Shown piece by piece: positions 25,801 to 34,024 of a stretch of DNA of 64,000 nt. Within the stretch, counting starts at the first letter, position 1. Each line of letters begins with the position of its first letter. The DNA lies in NCBI GenBank assembly GCA_017651265.1, contig JAGCDO010000066.1, positions 78,556-142,555 of the forward strand. Reading direction: 5' to 3'. Under the pieces are notes generated by a model. It saw only the letters and a program-made list of their open reading frames with translations. It did not search any database and was not told where the DNA came from. Made by a program: the position numbers and the translations under genes. Source of the DNA: Prevotella sp. (GTDB taxonomy: Bacteria; Bacteroidota; Bacteroidia; Bacteroidales; Bacteroidaceae).

Positions 25801-26107
25801 CACTGGCGGCACATCTAAATATCTCTCCGACAATGGTGTGGCCAATACATTGGTACACTGGCCGTCGGAAGCCGACCAGCAGCCGCAGGCGTTGGATCTG
25901 CTCCATCAGCACCAGATCGAGATGGTGGTAAACATCCCCAAGGATCTCACCACGCATGAGCTCACCAATGGCTATAAGATCCGTCGTGCAGCCATCGACC
26001 TGAATGTGCCCCTCATCACCAACAGTCGTTTGGCCAGCGCTTTCATCCAAGCCTTCTGCACCGTGAAGCTCGATGAAATCGGCATTAAGTCGTGGGCTGA
26101 GTATTAA
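22838..26107 (+). CDS. carB: Carbamoyl-phosphate synthase large subunit
   Basis: 1089 residues, close to the usual 1070. Two homologous ATP-grasp halves are visible: V-L-L-L-G-S-G-A-L-K-I-G-E-A-G-E-F-D-Y near residue 8 and V-I-V-L-G-S-G-A-Y-R-I-G-S-S-V-E-F-D-W near 580. A C-terminal MGS-like allosteric domain covers about 940-1070 (I-L-L-S-T-G-G-A-K-Q-K-A ... Y-A-T-G-G-T-S-K-Y-L). It builds carbamoyl phosphate from bicarbonate, ammonia and two ATP. The linker between the two halves carries a short histidine/aspartate-rich stretch (G-A-H-P-H-D) not seen in the enterobacterial enzyme. Confidence 0.96.
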   Translation: MKDNSIKKVLLLGSGALKIGEAGEFDYSGSQALKALREEGIETVLINPNIATVQTSEGVADQIYFLPVQPYFVERVIQKERPDGILLAFGGQTALNCGVALDQSGVLKKYGVRVLGTPVKAIMDTEDRELFVERLNEIDVKTIKSTACENVEQARKAAAELGYPVIIRAAYALGGLGSGFCDNEEELNKLAEKAFSFSPQVLVEKSLKGWKEIEYEVVRDRFDNCITVCNMENFDPLGIHTGESIVIAPSQTLTNKEYHKLRALAIKIVRHIGIVGECNVQYAFDPASEDYRVIEVNARLSRSSALASKATGYPLAFVAAKLGMGYGLFELNNSVTKTTSAFFEPALDYVVCKIPRWDLSKFHGVDKELGSSMKSVGEVMAIGRTFEEAIQKGLRMIGQGMHGFVANKELNIKDIDSALREPTDKRIFIISKAMHRGYTIDQIHELTKIDKWFLQKLQHIVDIDQELHGKTGDKLTPELLLKAKIYGFTDFQIARASGLEDEVKNMHKASMMIRQRRKQLGIEPVVKQIDTLAAEYPAHTNYLYLTYQGLSLQGDSDETAHIGAHPHDIAYEQDHQSVIVLGSGAYRIGSSVEFDWCGVQALNTIRQQGYRSVMINYNPETVSTDYDMCDRLYFDELTFERVMDIIELETPHGVIVSTGGQIPNNLAMWLDEQKVPILGTSANDIDHAEDRAKFSSMLSRNGINQPAWRALTSMEDINEFINEVGFPVLVRPSYVLSGAAMNVCSNSEELERFLKLAANVSEDHPVVVSRFIENAKEIEMDAVARDGEIIVYAISEHIEFAGVHSGDATIQFPPQKLYVETVRRIKRITRQIAKELHISGPFNIQFMARDNDIMVIECNLRASRSFPFVSKVLKINMIDIATRVMLGLPVEKPNKNLFDLDYVGIKASQFSFNRLQKADPVLGVDMSSTGEVGCLGDNTSTALLKSMLAVGHRIPKKNILLSTGGAKQKAEMLDAARLLVDHGYSLYATGGTSKYLSDNGVANTLVHWPSEADQQPQALDLLHQHQIEMVVNIPKDLTTHELTNGYKIRRAAIDLNVPLITNSRLASAFIQAFCTVKLDEIGIKSWAEY

Positions 26108-26113
26108 TATAAA

Positions 26114-26153
26114 GATGGTACACAAGTTTGACGAAACATGCTTGTGTACCATC
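26114..26153 (+). terminator. Hairpin after carB
   Basis: GATGGTACACAAG (26114-26126) pairs perfectly with CTTGTGTACCATC (26141-26153) around a 14-base loop, 7 bases after the carB stop. There is no strong T-run, so it may be a processing or stability hairpin rather than a true terminator. Confidence 0.55.
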
Positions 26154-26174
26154 GTTTATCACCTTTTTCATAGA

Positions 26175-26293
26175 GTACCAAAGCTTGGAACGGAGTGTTT
26201 CTGCCTTTGGCACTATCAGTGCCCGACGTTGGCACTCACTGTGCCAAGCCATGGCACTTTATTTGGCACATGTTGTGCCAAGGGTCTTGGTAC
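26175..26293. repeat. Array of alternating 11-bp units (TTGGCAC / GTGCCAA)
   Basis: From about 26175 the sequence can be cut into 11-bp blocks that alternate TTGGCAC and its complement GTGCCAA. This makes palindromes at 26209-26223, 26229-26247 and 26263-26281; outer blocks carry the variants GTACCAA and TTGGTAC. It lies between the converging carB and DUF6078 genes, the same setting as the array at 3881. Confidence 0.8.
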
Positions 26294-26317
26294 TGGATTT
26301 TAACTTTTATTATGGCT

Positions 26318-26764
26318 TTAGGAGAAGTCGATCACATTACGGTAGCCATCGAAGTGTAATTCGTCGGTGTAGCCGTACTGTGCAAACAGGTCGAGAATCC
26401 ATTGCTGCTGTTCGGGAGTGAGCAATTTTTCTCCTCTGTGATATCGGTAATAACTCGTATGACTACCCAAATATTCTTTAATGGCATCACGCAACGGGGT
26501 GTAGTCAGCATGCTTTACGTCCTCAAACAATGACTTGAATCCCCAAGCAGCATGAATCATCCGTATTTGTTTGAACATACTGCACTTGTCGTCTTTCCTT
26601 GCAACAGGATAAACGGCTGCACCGTGATGAAGTGTTGAAGGAACAGTCTGACCTGCAGCAAAACGAAGGCAATTCGTTCTCAATGGACAGTCGGTGTGAA
26701 AGCAAAGCGGCCATAATGGCGGCACATCTGTAAAACTGATTTGAATCTCTTCTATGTTCTTCAT
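26318..26764 (-). CDS. DUF6078-family protein
   Basis: 148 residues from the ATG at 26764. An ATG ten codons earlier (26794) is possible, but it lies only about two bases from the start point predicted by the promoter at 26799, so the inner ATG is preferred. The protein has a cysteine cluster near the N terminus (L-C-F-H-T-D-C-P-L-R-T-N-C-L-R-F), which could bind a metal, and a C-terminal segment (Y-L-G-S-H-T-S-Y-Y-R-Y-H-R-G-E-K-L-L-T-P-E-Q-Q) typical of DUF6078 proteins of Bacteroidales. Function unknown; no signal peptide. It is monocistronic and converges on carB. Confidence 0.7.
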   Translation of the reverse strand: MKNIEEIQISFTDVPPLWPLCFHTDCPLRTNCLRFAAGQTVPSTLHHGAAVYPVARKDDKCSMFKQIRMIHAAWGFKSLFEDVKHADYTPLRDAIKEYLGSHTSYYRYHRGEKLLTPEQQQWILDLFAQYGYTDELHFDGYRNVIDFS

Positions 26765-26798
26765 GTTTTCAATAAATTGATGTATATTTTTCATACTG

Positions 26799-26830
26799 CA
26801 AAGGTACAAAAAAATGAGCAAAAATGCAAA
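26799..26830 (-). promoter_or_regulatory. Bacteroidota-type promoter of the DUF6078 gene
   Basis: On the minus strand TTTG (26827-26830), 20 bp, TACCTTTG (26799-26806). The predicted start near 26796 decides in favour of the ATG at 26764. Confidence 0.7.
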
Positions 26831-26873
26831 AGGAAAGTATACTTTTCTTTTTGACGTTTTCTTTTTTTTTGCC

Positions 26874-27128
26874 AACATCTAACCCAAATCTCTTGAAACA
26901 ACGATATACAGTGGTCTTGACGTGGGTTAGATGTTGTTCAAACATCTAACCCACATCTAACCCACATATCCCGTTCATATCCCGTTCATATCTCGTGAAT
27001 TATGATATGTAAATGGGTTAGATTTAGGTTAGATGTAGGTTAGATGTACGGGATATGTTTAAGCAACATCTAACCCATCTCAAACACTTTGTAGTAGGGC
27101 GTTTCAGGCATATCGGGTTAGATGTTGC
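26874..27128. repeat. Cluster of 11-bp repeats (ACATCTAACCC) in both orientations
   Basis: Copies of CAACATCTAACCC or its complement lie at about 26874, 26924, 26941, 26952, 27015, 27027, 27038, 27064 and 27116, several directly in tandem at 11-bp spacing. A second 11-bp unit (TTCATATCCCG) is repeated at 26975-27000. No gene is seen in the 26795-27436 interval. Confidence 0.8.
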
Positions 27129-27144
27129 CCCTTTTTTGAATCTT

Positions 27145-27412
27145 TCCTTTTGCATTTTGCTTATTTGTACCTCTGACTTCATCGAAGGTACTTGAACTAG
27201 ACAAAGCAATTAAAAATAGTGATTTTCTTTGCTTTGTGCTCGTTTATTCGTACCTTTAACTACGTTTAAGGTACTTCCGTTCGGAAAAACTCAAAATACT
27301 TTTGGTTTTTCGCTCACTTATCCGTACCTTTGACTTCGTCGAAGGTACTTTCACTCGGAAATAAAAATAAATGTTATTTATTTTGTATTTCGCTCGTTTA
27401 TCCGTACCTTTG
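27145..27412 (+). repeat. Four tandem promoter-plus-hairpin repeats upstream of metY
   Basis: Four units of 74-83 bp have their -7 boxes at 27168, 27251, 27325 and 27405. Each has a T-rich TTTG region, a CGTTTATCCGTACCTTTG-like core and, in the first three, a hairpin (GTACCTT ... AAGGTAC) overlapping the -7 box. Units 3 and 4 keep complete promoters, unit 2 has TACCTTTA, and unit 1 is degenerate. The same core occurs before uxaC. Confidence 0.75.
27382..27412 (+). promoter_or_regulatory. Bacteroidota-type promoter of metY
   Basis: TTTG (27382-27385), 19 bp, TACCTTTG (27405-27412). It is the last of four promoter-like repeats; start near 27415, 22 bases before the ATG. Confidence 0.75.
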
Positions 27413-27436
27413 CACAAATTTATTAGAATTGGGATT

Positions 27437-28720
27437 ATGGACAAGAAACTAAGGATGGCCTCGCTGTGTGTGCAGGCTGGATACAAGGCGAAGAACGGTG
27501 AGCCGATTGAACTGCCGATTATTCAGAGTACGACATTTAAGTATGACGACTCTGACGAGATGGCGCAGTTGTTCGACCTGAAGAAAGAAGGCTATTTCTA
27601 TACCCGTTTGCAGAACCCTACCAACGATGCTGTGGCAGCCAAGATCGCTGCTTTGGAAGGAGGCGTGGGCTGCGTGCTAACCAGTAGCGGACAGGCTGCG
27701 AATTTCTATGCCGTGTTTAATATCTGCGAGGCTGGCGACCATATCGTTACATCGAACGAGATCTATGGCGGTACATTTAACCTCTTCGGCGTTACCTTGA
27801 AGAAGTTGGGAATTGAGTGTACGTTTATATCCCCAGACTCGACAGAGGAAGAATTGCAGGCTGCGTTCCGTCCGAATACGAAGCTGTTGTTTGGTGAGAC
27901 CATCACCAATCCGGGTTGTGCCGTGCTCGACATTGAGAAATTCGCCCGAGTAGCCCATCGCAACGGTGTACCCTTGGTGATTGACAATACCTTCGCCACA
28001 CCAGTTAACTGTCGTCCGTTTGAGTGGGGTGCTGATATCGTTACCCATTCCACCACGAAATACATGGACGGACTGGCCACGCAGGTGGGCGGAGCCGTGA
28101 TAGACAGCGGTAACTTCGACTGGCTGGCACATGCCGAGAAATTCCCCGGACTGTGTACGCCTGATGAGTCGTACCACGGTCTGACATACGTCAAAGCCTT
28201 CGGAAAGATGGGCTATACCACCAAACTGGTGGCCCAGTTGATGCGCGACTTAGGTTCTATCCCCGCTCCGCAGAACTCGTTCCTGCTGAACATGGGCTTG
28301 CAAACCTTGCACCTGCGTATGGCTCAGCACTGTAAGAATGCACAGAAGGTGGCAGAGTTCCTGCACGACTGTCCTGAAGTGGCATGGGTGCATTACTGCG
28401 GACTGAAAGACGACAAGTATTACGAGCTTGGACAGAAATATCTTCCCAACGGTTCGTGTGGCGTGATTGCCTTCGGATTGAAAGGCGACCGTGAGAGAGC
28501 CATCAAATGGATGGACTCGCTGGAGATGATCAACATCGTTACCCATGTGGCAGATGCCCGCACCTGCGTGCTCCATCCCGCTAGTCATACACACCGTCAG
28601 CTCAGCGACGAGCAGTTGCGAGAGGCTGGGGTAGCACCCGACCTGATTCGTCTTTCGGTGGGTATTGAGGATGTGGAGGATATTCTGGACGATATCAAAC
28701 AGGCATTACAAAAGCTATAA
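27437..28720 (+). CDS. metY: O-acetylhomoserine sulfhydrylase (PLP enzyme)
   Basis: 427 residues from the ATG at 27437; the frame is open further upstream but runs through the promoter repeats. It belongs to the Cys/Met-metabolism PLP family; the cofactor lysine is Lys208 in T-H-S-T-T-K-Y-M-D-G. The length and the insert G-G-A-V-I-D-S-G-N-F-D-W fit MetY (O-acetylhomoserine plus sulfide to homocysteine) better than cystathionine synthase or lyase, which are about 390 long. Homocysteine would feed the methionine synthase encoded at 29723. The next gene starts 2 bases after its stop. Confidence 0.9.
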   Translation: MDKKLRMASLCVQAGYKAKNGEPIELPIIQSTTFKYDDSDEMAQLFDLKKEGYFYTRLQNPTNDAVAAKIAALEGGVGCVLTSSGQAANFYAVFNICEAGDHIVTSNEIYGGTFNLFGVTLKKLGIECTFISPDSTEEELQAAFRPNTKLLFGETITNPGCAVLDIEKFARVAHRNGVPLVIDNTFATPVNCRPFEWGADIVTHSTTKYMDGLATQVGGAVIDSGNFDWLAHAEKFPGLCTPDESYHGLTYVKAFGKMGYTTKLVAQLMRDLGSIPAPQNSFLLNMGLQTLHLRMAQHCKNAQKVAEFLHDCPEVAWVHYCGLKDDKYYELGQKYLPNGSCGVIAFGLKGDRERAIKWMDSLEMINIVTHVADARTCVLHPASHTHRQLSDEQLREAGVAPDLIRLSVGIEDVEDILDDIKQALQKL

Positions 28721-28722
28721 TA

Positions 28723-29226
28723 ATGAAAGAGGTCGTAATCCAAGACGCATTACTGCAACAGGCGGCAGAAGAGGGAATGGATGCCTTCATCAAGGTGTTC
28801 ACCGATGCTATCTATGCTTCCATCGGCGGAGAGCTGAATGCAGAGACCATGGCCGAGCTGAATGCCGACCAGATTACCTTGCTGGCCTACTGCATCCTGC
28901 GCGATGAGGTGATGGACGGTGGTTTCGTACAGCTGATACACAATGGCTACGGACCGTTCTTCTTCAGGAATCCCTTTGCCAAGATGATCAAGCAATGGGG
29001 GTTGAAGGACCTCTCAAAACTGGTGTATAACGTTGGAGGACTGTATGGTAAGACGCACGAGGAGATAGAGAAGGACTGCACCGATGATGAGTTCATGGCG
29101 CTCTTCGAGCAGTTCCCGGCGTTTGATGATTACGACGATGAGTTCGTGGAGAACGAGGAAGAATGGACCGCTGAGGTTGCCCATTATATTGACGACCATA
29201 TTGAACGGTTTGGAAGAATAGAATAG
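28723..29226 (+). CDS. DUF4375 (DMP19-like) family protein
   Basis: 167 residues, acidic, no signal peptide. The block L-A-Y-C-I-L-R-D-E-V-M-D-G-G-F-V-Q-L-I-H-N-G-Y-G (written with single breaks) near residues 54-77 is the signature of DUF4375, a helical family related to the DNA-mimic protein DMP19. The C terminus is rich in Asp and Glu (D-D-Y-D-D-E-F-V-E-N-E-E-E-W). It starts two bases after metY and ends 6 bases before smpB, so it is transcribed with both. A DNA-mimic role is only a family-level possibility; function here is unknown. Confidence 0.75.
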   Translation: MKEVVIQDALLQQAAEEGMDAFIKVFTDAIYASIGGELNAETMAELNADQITLLAYCILRDEVMDGGFVQLIHNGYGPFFFRNPFAKMIKQWGLKDLSKLVYNVGGLYGKTHEEIEKDCTDDEFMALFEQFPAFDDYDDEFVENEEEWTAEVAHYIDDHIERFGRIE

Positions 29227-29232
29227 GATGAC

Positions 29233-29721
29233 ATGAACAAGGAAGAAGAATTGCTCAGGAAGAAAAGTCCGGTAAGTATCAAGAACAAGAAGGCTTCGTT
29301 TGAATACTTCTTCGTGGAGACCTACACTGCCGGCATCGTCCTTACAGGCACTGAGATCAAGAGTATTCGCATGGGAAAGGCTTCCCTTGTGGATACCTAT
29401 TGTCATATCATCAACGGAGAGATGTGGGTAAAAGGCATGAATATCAGTCCGTATTTCTACGGCTCATATAATAACCACGAGAGTAAGCGCGACAGGAAGC
29501 TGCTGCTGACCAAGCGCGAGATAAGGCATTTGGAGAACGCCACCAAGCAACCCGGTTACACCATAGTACCCACGTTGGTGTTTATCGACGATAAGGGTAG
29601 GGCGAAGGTGGATATAGCCCTCTGCCGTGGTAAGAAACAATACGATAAGCGCGCCACGATGAAAGAGAAGGAGGACAGACGTGAGATGGATCGCGCGATG
29701 AAATCGGTGAATGTGAAATGA
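29233..29721 (+). CDS. smpB: SsrA-binding protein
   Basis: 162 residues, usual length about 150-160. SmpB binds tmRNA and enables rescue of stalled ribosomes. The core is clear: [20 protein letters not shown] near residues 26-45, then [11 protein letters not shown] and [13 protein letters not shown], with a basic tail (K-K-Q-Y-D-K-R ... M-K-S-V-N-V-K). An earlier ATG at 29228 runs into a stop after two codons, so 29233 is the start. No tmRNA gene is in the window. Confidence 0.95.
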   Translation: MNKEEELLRKKSPVSIKNKKASFEYFFVETYTAGIVLTGTEIKSIRMGKASLVDTYCHIINGEMWVKGMNISPYFYGSYNNHESKRDRKLLLTKREIRHLENATKQPGYTIVPTLVFIDDKGRAKVDIALCRGKKQYDKRATMKEKEDRREMDRAMKSVNVK

Positions 29722-29722
29722 C

Positions 29723-32506
29723 ATGAAGTCTATACAAGATTGTATCAAGGAACGGATTCTGATTCTCGATGGTGCCATGGGTACCATGATTCAGACATAC
29801 GGTCTTCAGGAAGATGATTTCTGGAGAGAAGACCTGCGCCAGTCGGTTTCTTCTCTTCCTCCTTTCCAGATGAAGGGAAACAACGATATCCTGAACCTCA
29901 CCCGGCCTGACGTCATCGAGGATATCCACAGGAAATACCTGATGGCCGGTGCCGATTTGATTACCACGAACACGTTCAGCAGTCAGCGCATCAGCGAGAC
30001 CGACTACCATATGGAGCCGTTTGCCCGTGAGATGGCTTATGAAGGGGCGCGCATTGCCCGTAAGGTGGCCGATGCTTTCTCTACGCCCGACAAGCCACGC
30101 TTTGTATGCGGCAGTATCGGTCCTACCACCAAGACCTGCTCCATGAGTGCCGACGTGAGTAATCCGGCAGCACGTGAGCTGACTTACGAGACCTTGTTCG
30201 CTGCTTATTGCGAGCAGGTAGAAGCCATGATGGAGGGCGGTGTTGACGCGATCCTTATCGAGACCATCTTTGATACGCTGAATGCGAAGGTAGCTATCGA
30301 TGCTACAATCCAGATGATGGAGAAGCATCAGCTGCAGCTGCCCATCATGCTTTCGGCCACCGTGAGCGATCTGGCAGGACGAACCCTGAGCGGTCAGACC
30401 TTAGAGGCCTTCCTGGCCAGCATCTCTTCCTATCCTATATTCTCCGTCGGACTGAACTGTTCGTTCGGTGCCCGACAGATGAAGACCTATCTGAAAGAGC
30501 TGGCAAGGATAGCTCCTTATTATATCAGTGCTTATCCCAATGCCGGACTGCCTAACTCGATGGGTTTGTACGACGAGACAGCGGAGTCGATGGCACCGCA
30601 AATCGGCGAATTCATCGACGAAGGATTGGTGAACATCGTGGGTGGTTGCTGCGGTACTGACGACGGTTTCATCAGGAGATATGCCGAACTGGCAGTAGGA
30701 AAGAAACCGCATGTTCCTGTGGAACGCCCCAACGAACTGTGGCTCTCAGGACTGGAAAAGCTCGCCGTGAATACGTTCATCAATGTAGGTGAACGCTGTA
30801 ATGTGGCGGGTAGTAGGAAATTCCTCCGACTCATCAAGGAGAAGAAATACGAAGAGGCCATGTCCATCGCCCGGAAACAGGTGGAGGATGGCGCCCTTGT
30901 GATAGACATCAACATGGATGACGGTCTGCTGGATGCCAAGACCGAGATGGTGAACTTCCTGAATATGATTGCTGCAGAGCCGGATATCGCCAAGGTGCCT
31001 GTGATGATCGACTCCAGTAAGTGGGAGGTGATTACAGCTGGTCTGCAGTGCGTACAGGGTAAGTGCATTGTGAATAGTATCTCCCTGAAGGAAGGGGAGG
31101 AGGTGTTCATCCAGCATGCCAAGGACGTGATGCGCTATGGGGCTGCCGTGGTGGTGATGTGCTTCGATGAAAAGGGACAGGCCACTAGCTATGAACGACG
31201 CATAGAGATCGCTGAACGGGCATATAGGATCCTTACCGAGAAGGTGGGCATGAACCCCTTGGACATCATTATCGACCCCAACGTACTGGCCATTGCTACG
31301 GGTATGGAGGAGCATGACAGCTATGCAGCCGACTTCATCAAGGCTACAACATGGATACGTAAGAACCTACCTGGTGCACATGTCAGCGGTGGTGTGAGTA
31401 ACCTGAGTTTCTCCTTCCGTGGAAACAACTATATCCGTGAGGCCCTGCATGCGGTATTCCTCTATCATAATATCCAGCAGGGAATGGACTTCGCCATCGT
31501 AAATCCCGCAACGAAAGTACTTTACAGCGATATTCCTCAAGAACAACTACAACTGATGGAGGATGTCGTGTTGAACCGACGACAAGGGGCTTCGGATGAT
31601 CTGGTGGAACTGGCAAACCGGTTGATGGCCGAGGCAGAGGAAAAAAAAAGTAATGTCCCGGCCGACGGTAACGGACTGAAACAACCGACTGAAAAAGAAT
31701 CGTGGCGTTTGTTGTCTGTTGAAGAACGTCTTTCGCATGCGTTGATCAAAGGTATTCCTGACTATCTGGAGGAAGATCTGAAGGAAGTGCTACAAGTATA
31801 TCCACATCCCGTGGATATCATCGAGGGTCCGCTGATGAAGGGTATGAACACCGTAGGTGAGCTGTTCGGTGCGGGAAAGATGTTCCTGCCACAGGTGGTG
31901 AAGACCGCCAGAACGATGAAACGGGCGGTTTCGGTACTTGAGCCTGCCATCGAGGCAGAGAACAAAGGGGGAGAGGCGCACAAGGCGGGAAAGATCCTCC
32001 TGGCAACCGTGAAGGGTGATGTGCATGATATCGGTAAGAACATCGTGGCTGTGGTCATGGCTTGTAACAACTATGAGGTGATTGACATGGGTGTGATGGT
32101 TCCTGCCGACCAGATTGTGAAGAAGGCCATCGAGGAAAAGGTCGATCTCATCGGACTCAGCGGACTGATTACGCCGAGTCTGGAGGAGATGGTGAACGTG
32201 GCCAATGAGCTCACTAAGGCCGGACTGCAAACTCCTATCATGATAGGCGGCGCCACAACGAGTCAGCTGCATGTGGCCTTGAAGATCGCTCCTGTGTATG
32301 GCGGACCAGTGGTGTGGCTGAAGGATGCGTCACAGAACGCGCTCATCGCTGCACGGTTCATGAACAGTAAGGAAGAGCAGAAGCTGGAAAAAGAGCTCAA
32401 CGAGAAATATGAACAGCTGCGCGACGATTATAGGAAGGAGCAGGAAGAACTGCTGCCTATTGAAGAAGCGCGTAAGAATAAATTGAATCTGTTTGAAGAA
32501 TCATGA
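29723..32506 (+). CDS. metH: Cobalamin-dependent methionine synthase lacking the reactivation domain
   Basis: 927 residues. Domains in order: homocysteine-binding barrel with zinc cysteines Cys246 (G-L-N-C-S-F-G-A) and Cys309/Cys310 (G-G-C-C-G-T); pterin-binding domain (about 345-620, [12 protein letters not shown]); cobalamin cap and binding domain with the axial histidine His768 in G-D-V-H-D-I-G-K-N. The protein ends soon after the B12 domain ([10 protein letters not shown]), about 300 residues short of the enterobacterial enzyme, so the AdoMet reactivation domain is missing and must be supplied by another protein or not used. It starts one base after smpB, and its stop overlaps the next gene (ATGA). 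Confidence 0.95.
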   Translation: MKSIQDCIKERILILDGAMGTMIQTYGLQEDDFWREDLRQSVSSLPPFQMKGNNDILNLTRPDVIEDIHRKYLMAGADLITTNTFSSQRISETDYHMEPFAREMAYEGARIARKVADAFSTPDKPRFVCGSIGPTTKTCSMSADVSNPAARELTYETLFAAYCEQVEAMMEGGVDAILIETIFDTLNAKVAIDATIQMMEKHQLQLPIMLSATVSDLAGRTLSGQTLEAFLASISSYPIFSVGLNCSFGARQMKTYLKELARIAPYYISAYPNAGLPNSMGLYDETAESMAPQIGEFIDEGLVNIVGGCCGTDDGFIRRYAELAVGKKPHVPVERPNELWLSGLEKLAVNTFINVGERCNVAGSRKFLRLIKEKKYEEAMSIARKQVEDGALVIDINMDDGLLDAKTEMVNFLNMIAAEPDIAKVPVMIDSSKWEVITAGLQCVQGKCIVNSISLKEGEEVFIQHAKDVMRYGAAVVVMCFDEKGQATSYERRIEIAERAYRILTEKVGMNPLDIIIDPNVLAIATGMEEHDSYAADFIKATTWIRKNLPGAHVSGGVSNLSFSFRGNNYIREALHAVFLYHNIQQGMDFAIVNPATKVLYSDIPQEQLQLMEDVVLNRRQGASDDLVELANRLMAEAEEKKSNVPADGNGLKQPTEKESWRLLSVEERLSHALIKGIPDYLEEDLKEVLQVYPHPVDIIEGPLMKGMNTVGELFGAGKMFLPQVVKTARTMKRAVSVLEPAIEAENKGGEAHKAGKILLATVKGDVHDIGKNIVAVVMACNNYEVIDMGVMVPADQIVKKAIEEKVDLIGLSGLITPSLEEMVNVANELTKAGLQTPIMIGGATTSQLHVALKIAPVYGGPVVWLKDASQNALIAARFMNSKEEQKLEKELNEKYEQLRDDYRKEQEELLPIEEARKNKLNLFEES

Positions 32507-33123
32507 TAAAGAATATCTTGTTCGACTTAGGTGGCGTGATCATGACACTCTCTCATCCGGATGGCGTGAAGCGATTCAAGGAGCTGGGCGTGAAGGATGC
32601 TGAGAAACAGCTGGATCCCTATACACAGACGGGTATCTTCGGCGACCTTGAAGAAGGGAAGATTACGGCAGAGGAGTTCCGCCTGGCTCTCGGTGAAATG
32701 GTGGGTCGTGAGGTGTCCTTCGCTGAATGTAAGCATTGCTGGTTAGGCTATCGTGCAGACCTTCCCATGAGGAACCTTGAAGTGTTGAAAAAGCTGCGGA
32801 AAGAGGGCTACCGACTTATTCTGCTGTCGAATACGAATCCGTTCATGATGGACTGGGCAGAGAGTGAGGAGTTCGATGGAATGGGACATTCTATTCATGA
32901 TTATTTCGATGCGACGTATATGAGCTATCGGGTGAAGACATTGAAGCCTTCGGAGTATTTCTTCAGCTATGTGCTGGAGAAAGAGGGCATCAAACCCGAA
33001 GAGACCCTGTTCTTGGATGACGGTCCGAGGAACGTAGCCATGGCTGCCGAGATGGGTATCCATACCTTCTGTCCTGAGAACGGCAGTGATTGGACGGGTG
33101 AGATTTATAACTATCTGAAGTGA
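32503..33123 (+). CDS. HAD-superfamily phosphatase
   Basis: 206 residues, cytoplasmic. HAD motif I is F-D-L-G-G-V (nucleophile Asp8), motif II L-L-S-N-T-N-P, the lysine is in V-K-T-L-K-P-S, and motif IV is F-L-D-D-G-P-R-N. The D-x-G-G form of motif I, with Gly where many members have the second Asp, is common in the YihX/epoxide-hydrolase-like HAD group that dephosphorylates small sugar or nucleotide phosphates. The start overlaps the end of metH by 4 bases, so the two are coupled. Substrate unknown. Confidence 0.85.
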   Translation: MIKNILFDLGGVIMTLSHPDGVKRFKELGVKDAEKQLDPYTQTGIFGDLEEGKITAEEFRLALGEMVGREVSFAECKHCWLGYRADLPMRNLEVLKKLRKEGYRLILLSNTNPFMMDWAESEEFDGMGHSIHDYFDATYMSYRVKTLKPSEYFFSYVLEKEGIKPEETLFLDDGPRNVAMAAEMGIHTFCPENGSDWTGEIYNYLK

Positions 33124-33150
33124 ATCGACAGTATAATATAATATGAACGT

Positions 33151-34005
33151 ATGAAAAAGAGAAGATGGCATATGATTCCTGGTCAGCCGCTGACTGAGCT
33201 TGACAAGCAGGTGATGTACTGGGAAGGAAAAGGAAAACTGGTTCCTACAAGGGAACTGATCAAGACTGCTGAGCAGATTGAGGGAATTCGAAAGGCCGGT
33301 GTGGTGAATACAGGCGTTTTGGACGAGGTGGCTGCGAAGATCCATGCGGGAATGAGTACGCTGGAAATCAATGAAATCGTACATAACTATACCATTGCGC
33401 ATGGCGCCACTCCTGCTCCGCTGAACTACGAGGGATTCCCCAAGAGTGTCTGCACGAGTATCAACGAAGTGGTGTGCCACGGTATTCCCAAGGCTAGTGA
33501 TATACTCGAAGAGGGGGATATCATCAATGTGGATTGTACCACCTGTCTGGATGGATATTATGCAGATGCCTCCAGGATGTTCATCATTGGTAAGACTACC
33601 CCAGAGAAGGAACAGCTGGTGCGGGTGGCCAAGGAGTGCTTGGAGATTGGTGCCGAAGCCGCGAAGCCTTATTGCTTTGTAGGAGATATCGGTCATGCAA
33701 TAGAGAAACATGCGAAGAAATACCACTACGGTATTGTGCGCGACCTATGCGGTCATGGTGTTGGAAACAAGTTCCATGAAGAACCGGATATCGTGCATTA
33801 TGGCAAGAAGGGTACGGGTATGCTGCTCGTTCCTGGTATGGTATTTACCATAGAACCGATGGTGAACATGGGTACATGGCGCGTTTTCATCGATGCTGAC
33901 GACCCGTACGGATGGGAGGTGATCAGCGAGGATGAGAAACCGAGTGCTCAATGGGAACATACGTTCCTGATGACCGAGCAGGGAGTTGAAGTACTTACGC
34001 ACTAA
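33151..34005 (+). CDS. map: Methionine aminopeptidase, type I
   Basis: 284 residues. It removes the initiator methionine from new proteins. The pita-bread fold and metal ligands are visible: D-C-T-T-C-L-D-G-Y-Y-A-D-A-S (two Asp), G-H-G-V-G-N-K-F-H-E-E-P (His), T-I-E-P-M-V-N-M (Glu) and the final W-E-H-T-F-L-M-T-E-Q-G (Glu). The N terminus has about 40 extra residues (M-K-K-R-R-W-H-M-I-P-G-Q-P-L-T) compared with the minimal enzyme; an alternative ATG at codon 8 would shorten it slightly. It is followed 19 bases later by tsaD. Confidence 0.94.
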   Translation: MKKRRWHMIPGQPLTELDKQVMYWEGKGKLVPTRELIKTAEQIEGIRKAGVVNTGVLDEVAAKIHAGMSTLEINEIVHNYTIAHGATPAPLNYEGFPKSVCTSINEVVCHGIPKASDILEEGDIINVDCTTCLDGYYADASRMFIIGKTTPEKEQLVRVAKECLEIGAEAAKPYCFVGDIGHAIEKHAKKYHYGIVRDLCGHGVGNKFHEEPDIVHYGKKGTGMLLVPGMVFTIEPMVNMGTWRVFIDADDPYGWEVISEDEKPSAQWEHTFLMTEQGVEVLTH

Positions 34006-34024
34006 TAAATAATTGAGAATTCCG

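Noticed and set aside
26874-27128. Possible CRISPR array
   Set aside because: Repeats are only 11-13 bp, occur in both orientations and have no regular spacers; no cas genes nearby.
27024-27209. 61-codon minus-strand frame in the metY upstream gap
   Set aside because: Consists mostly of the 11-bp repeats and promoter repeats; no coding character.
32743-33726. 327-codon minus-strand frame over the HAD and map genes
   Set aside because: Spans two well-identified genes on the other strand and encodes no known domain.
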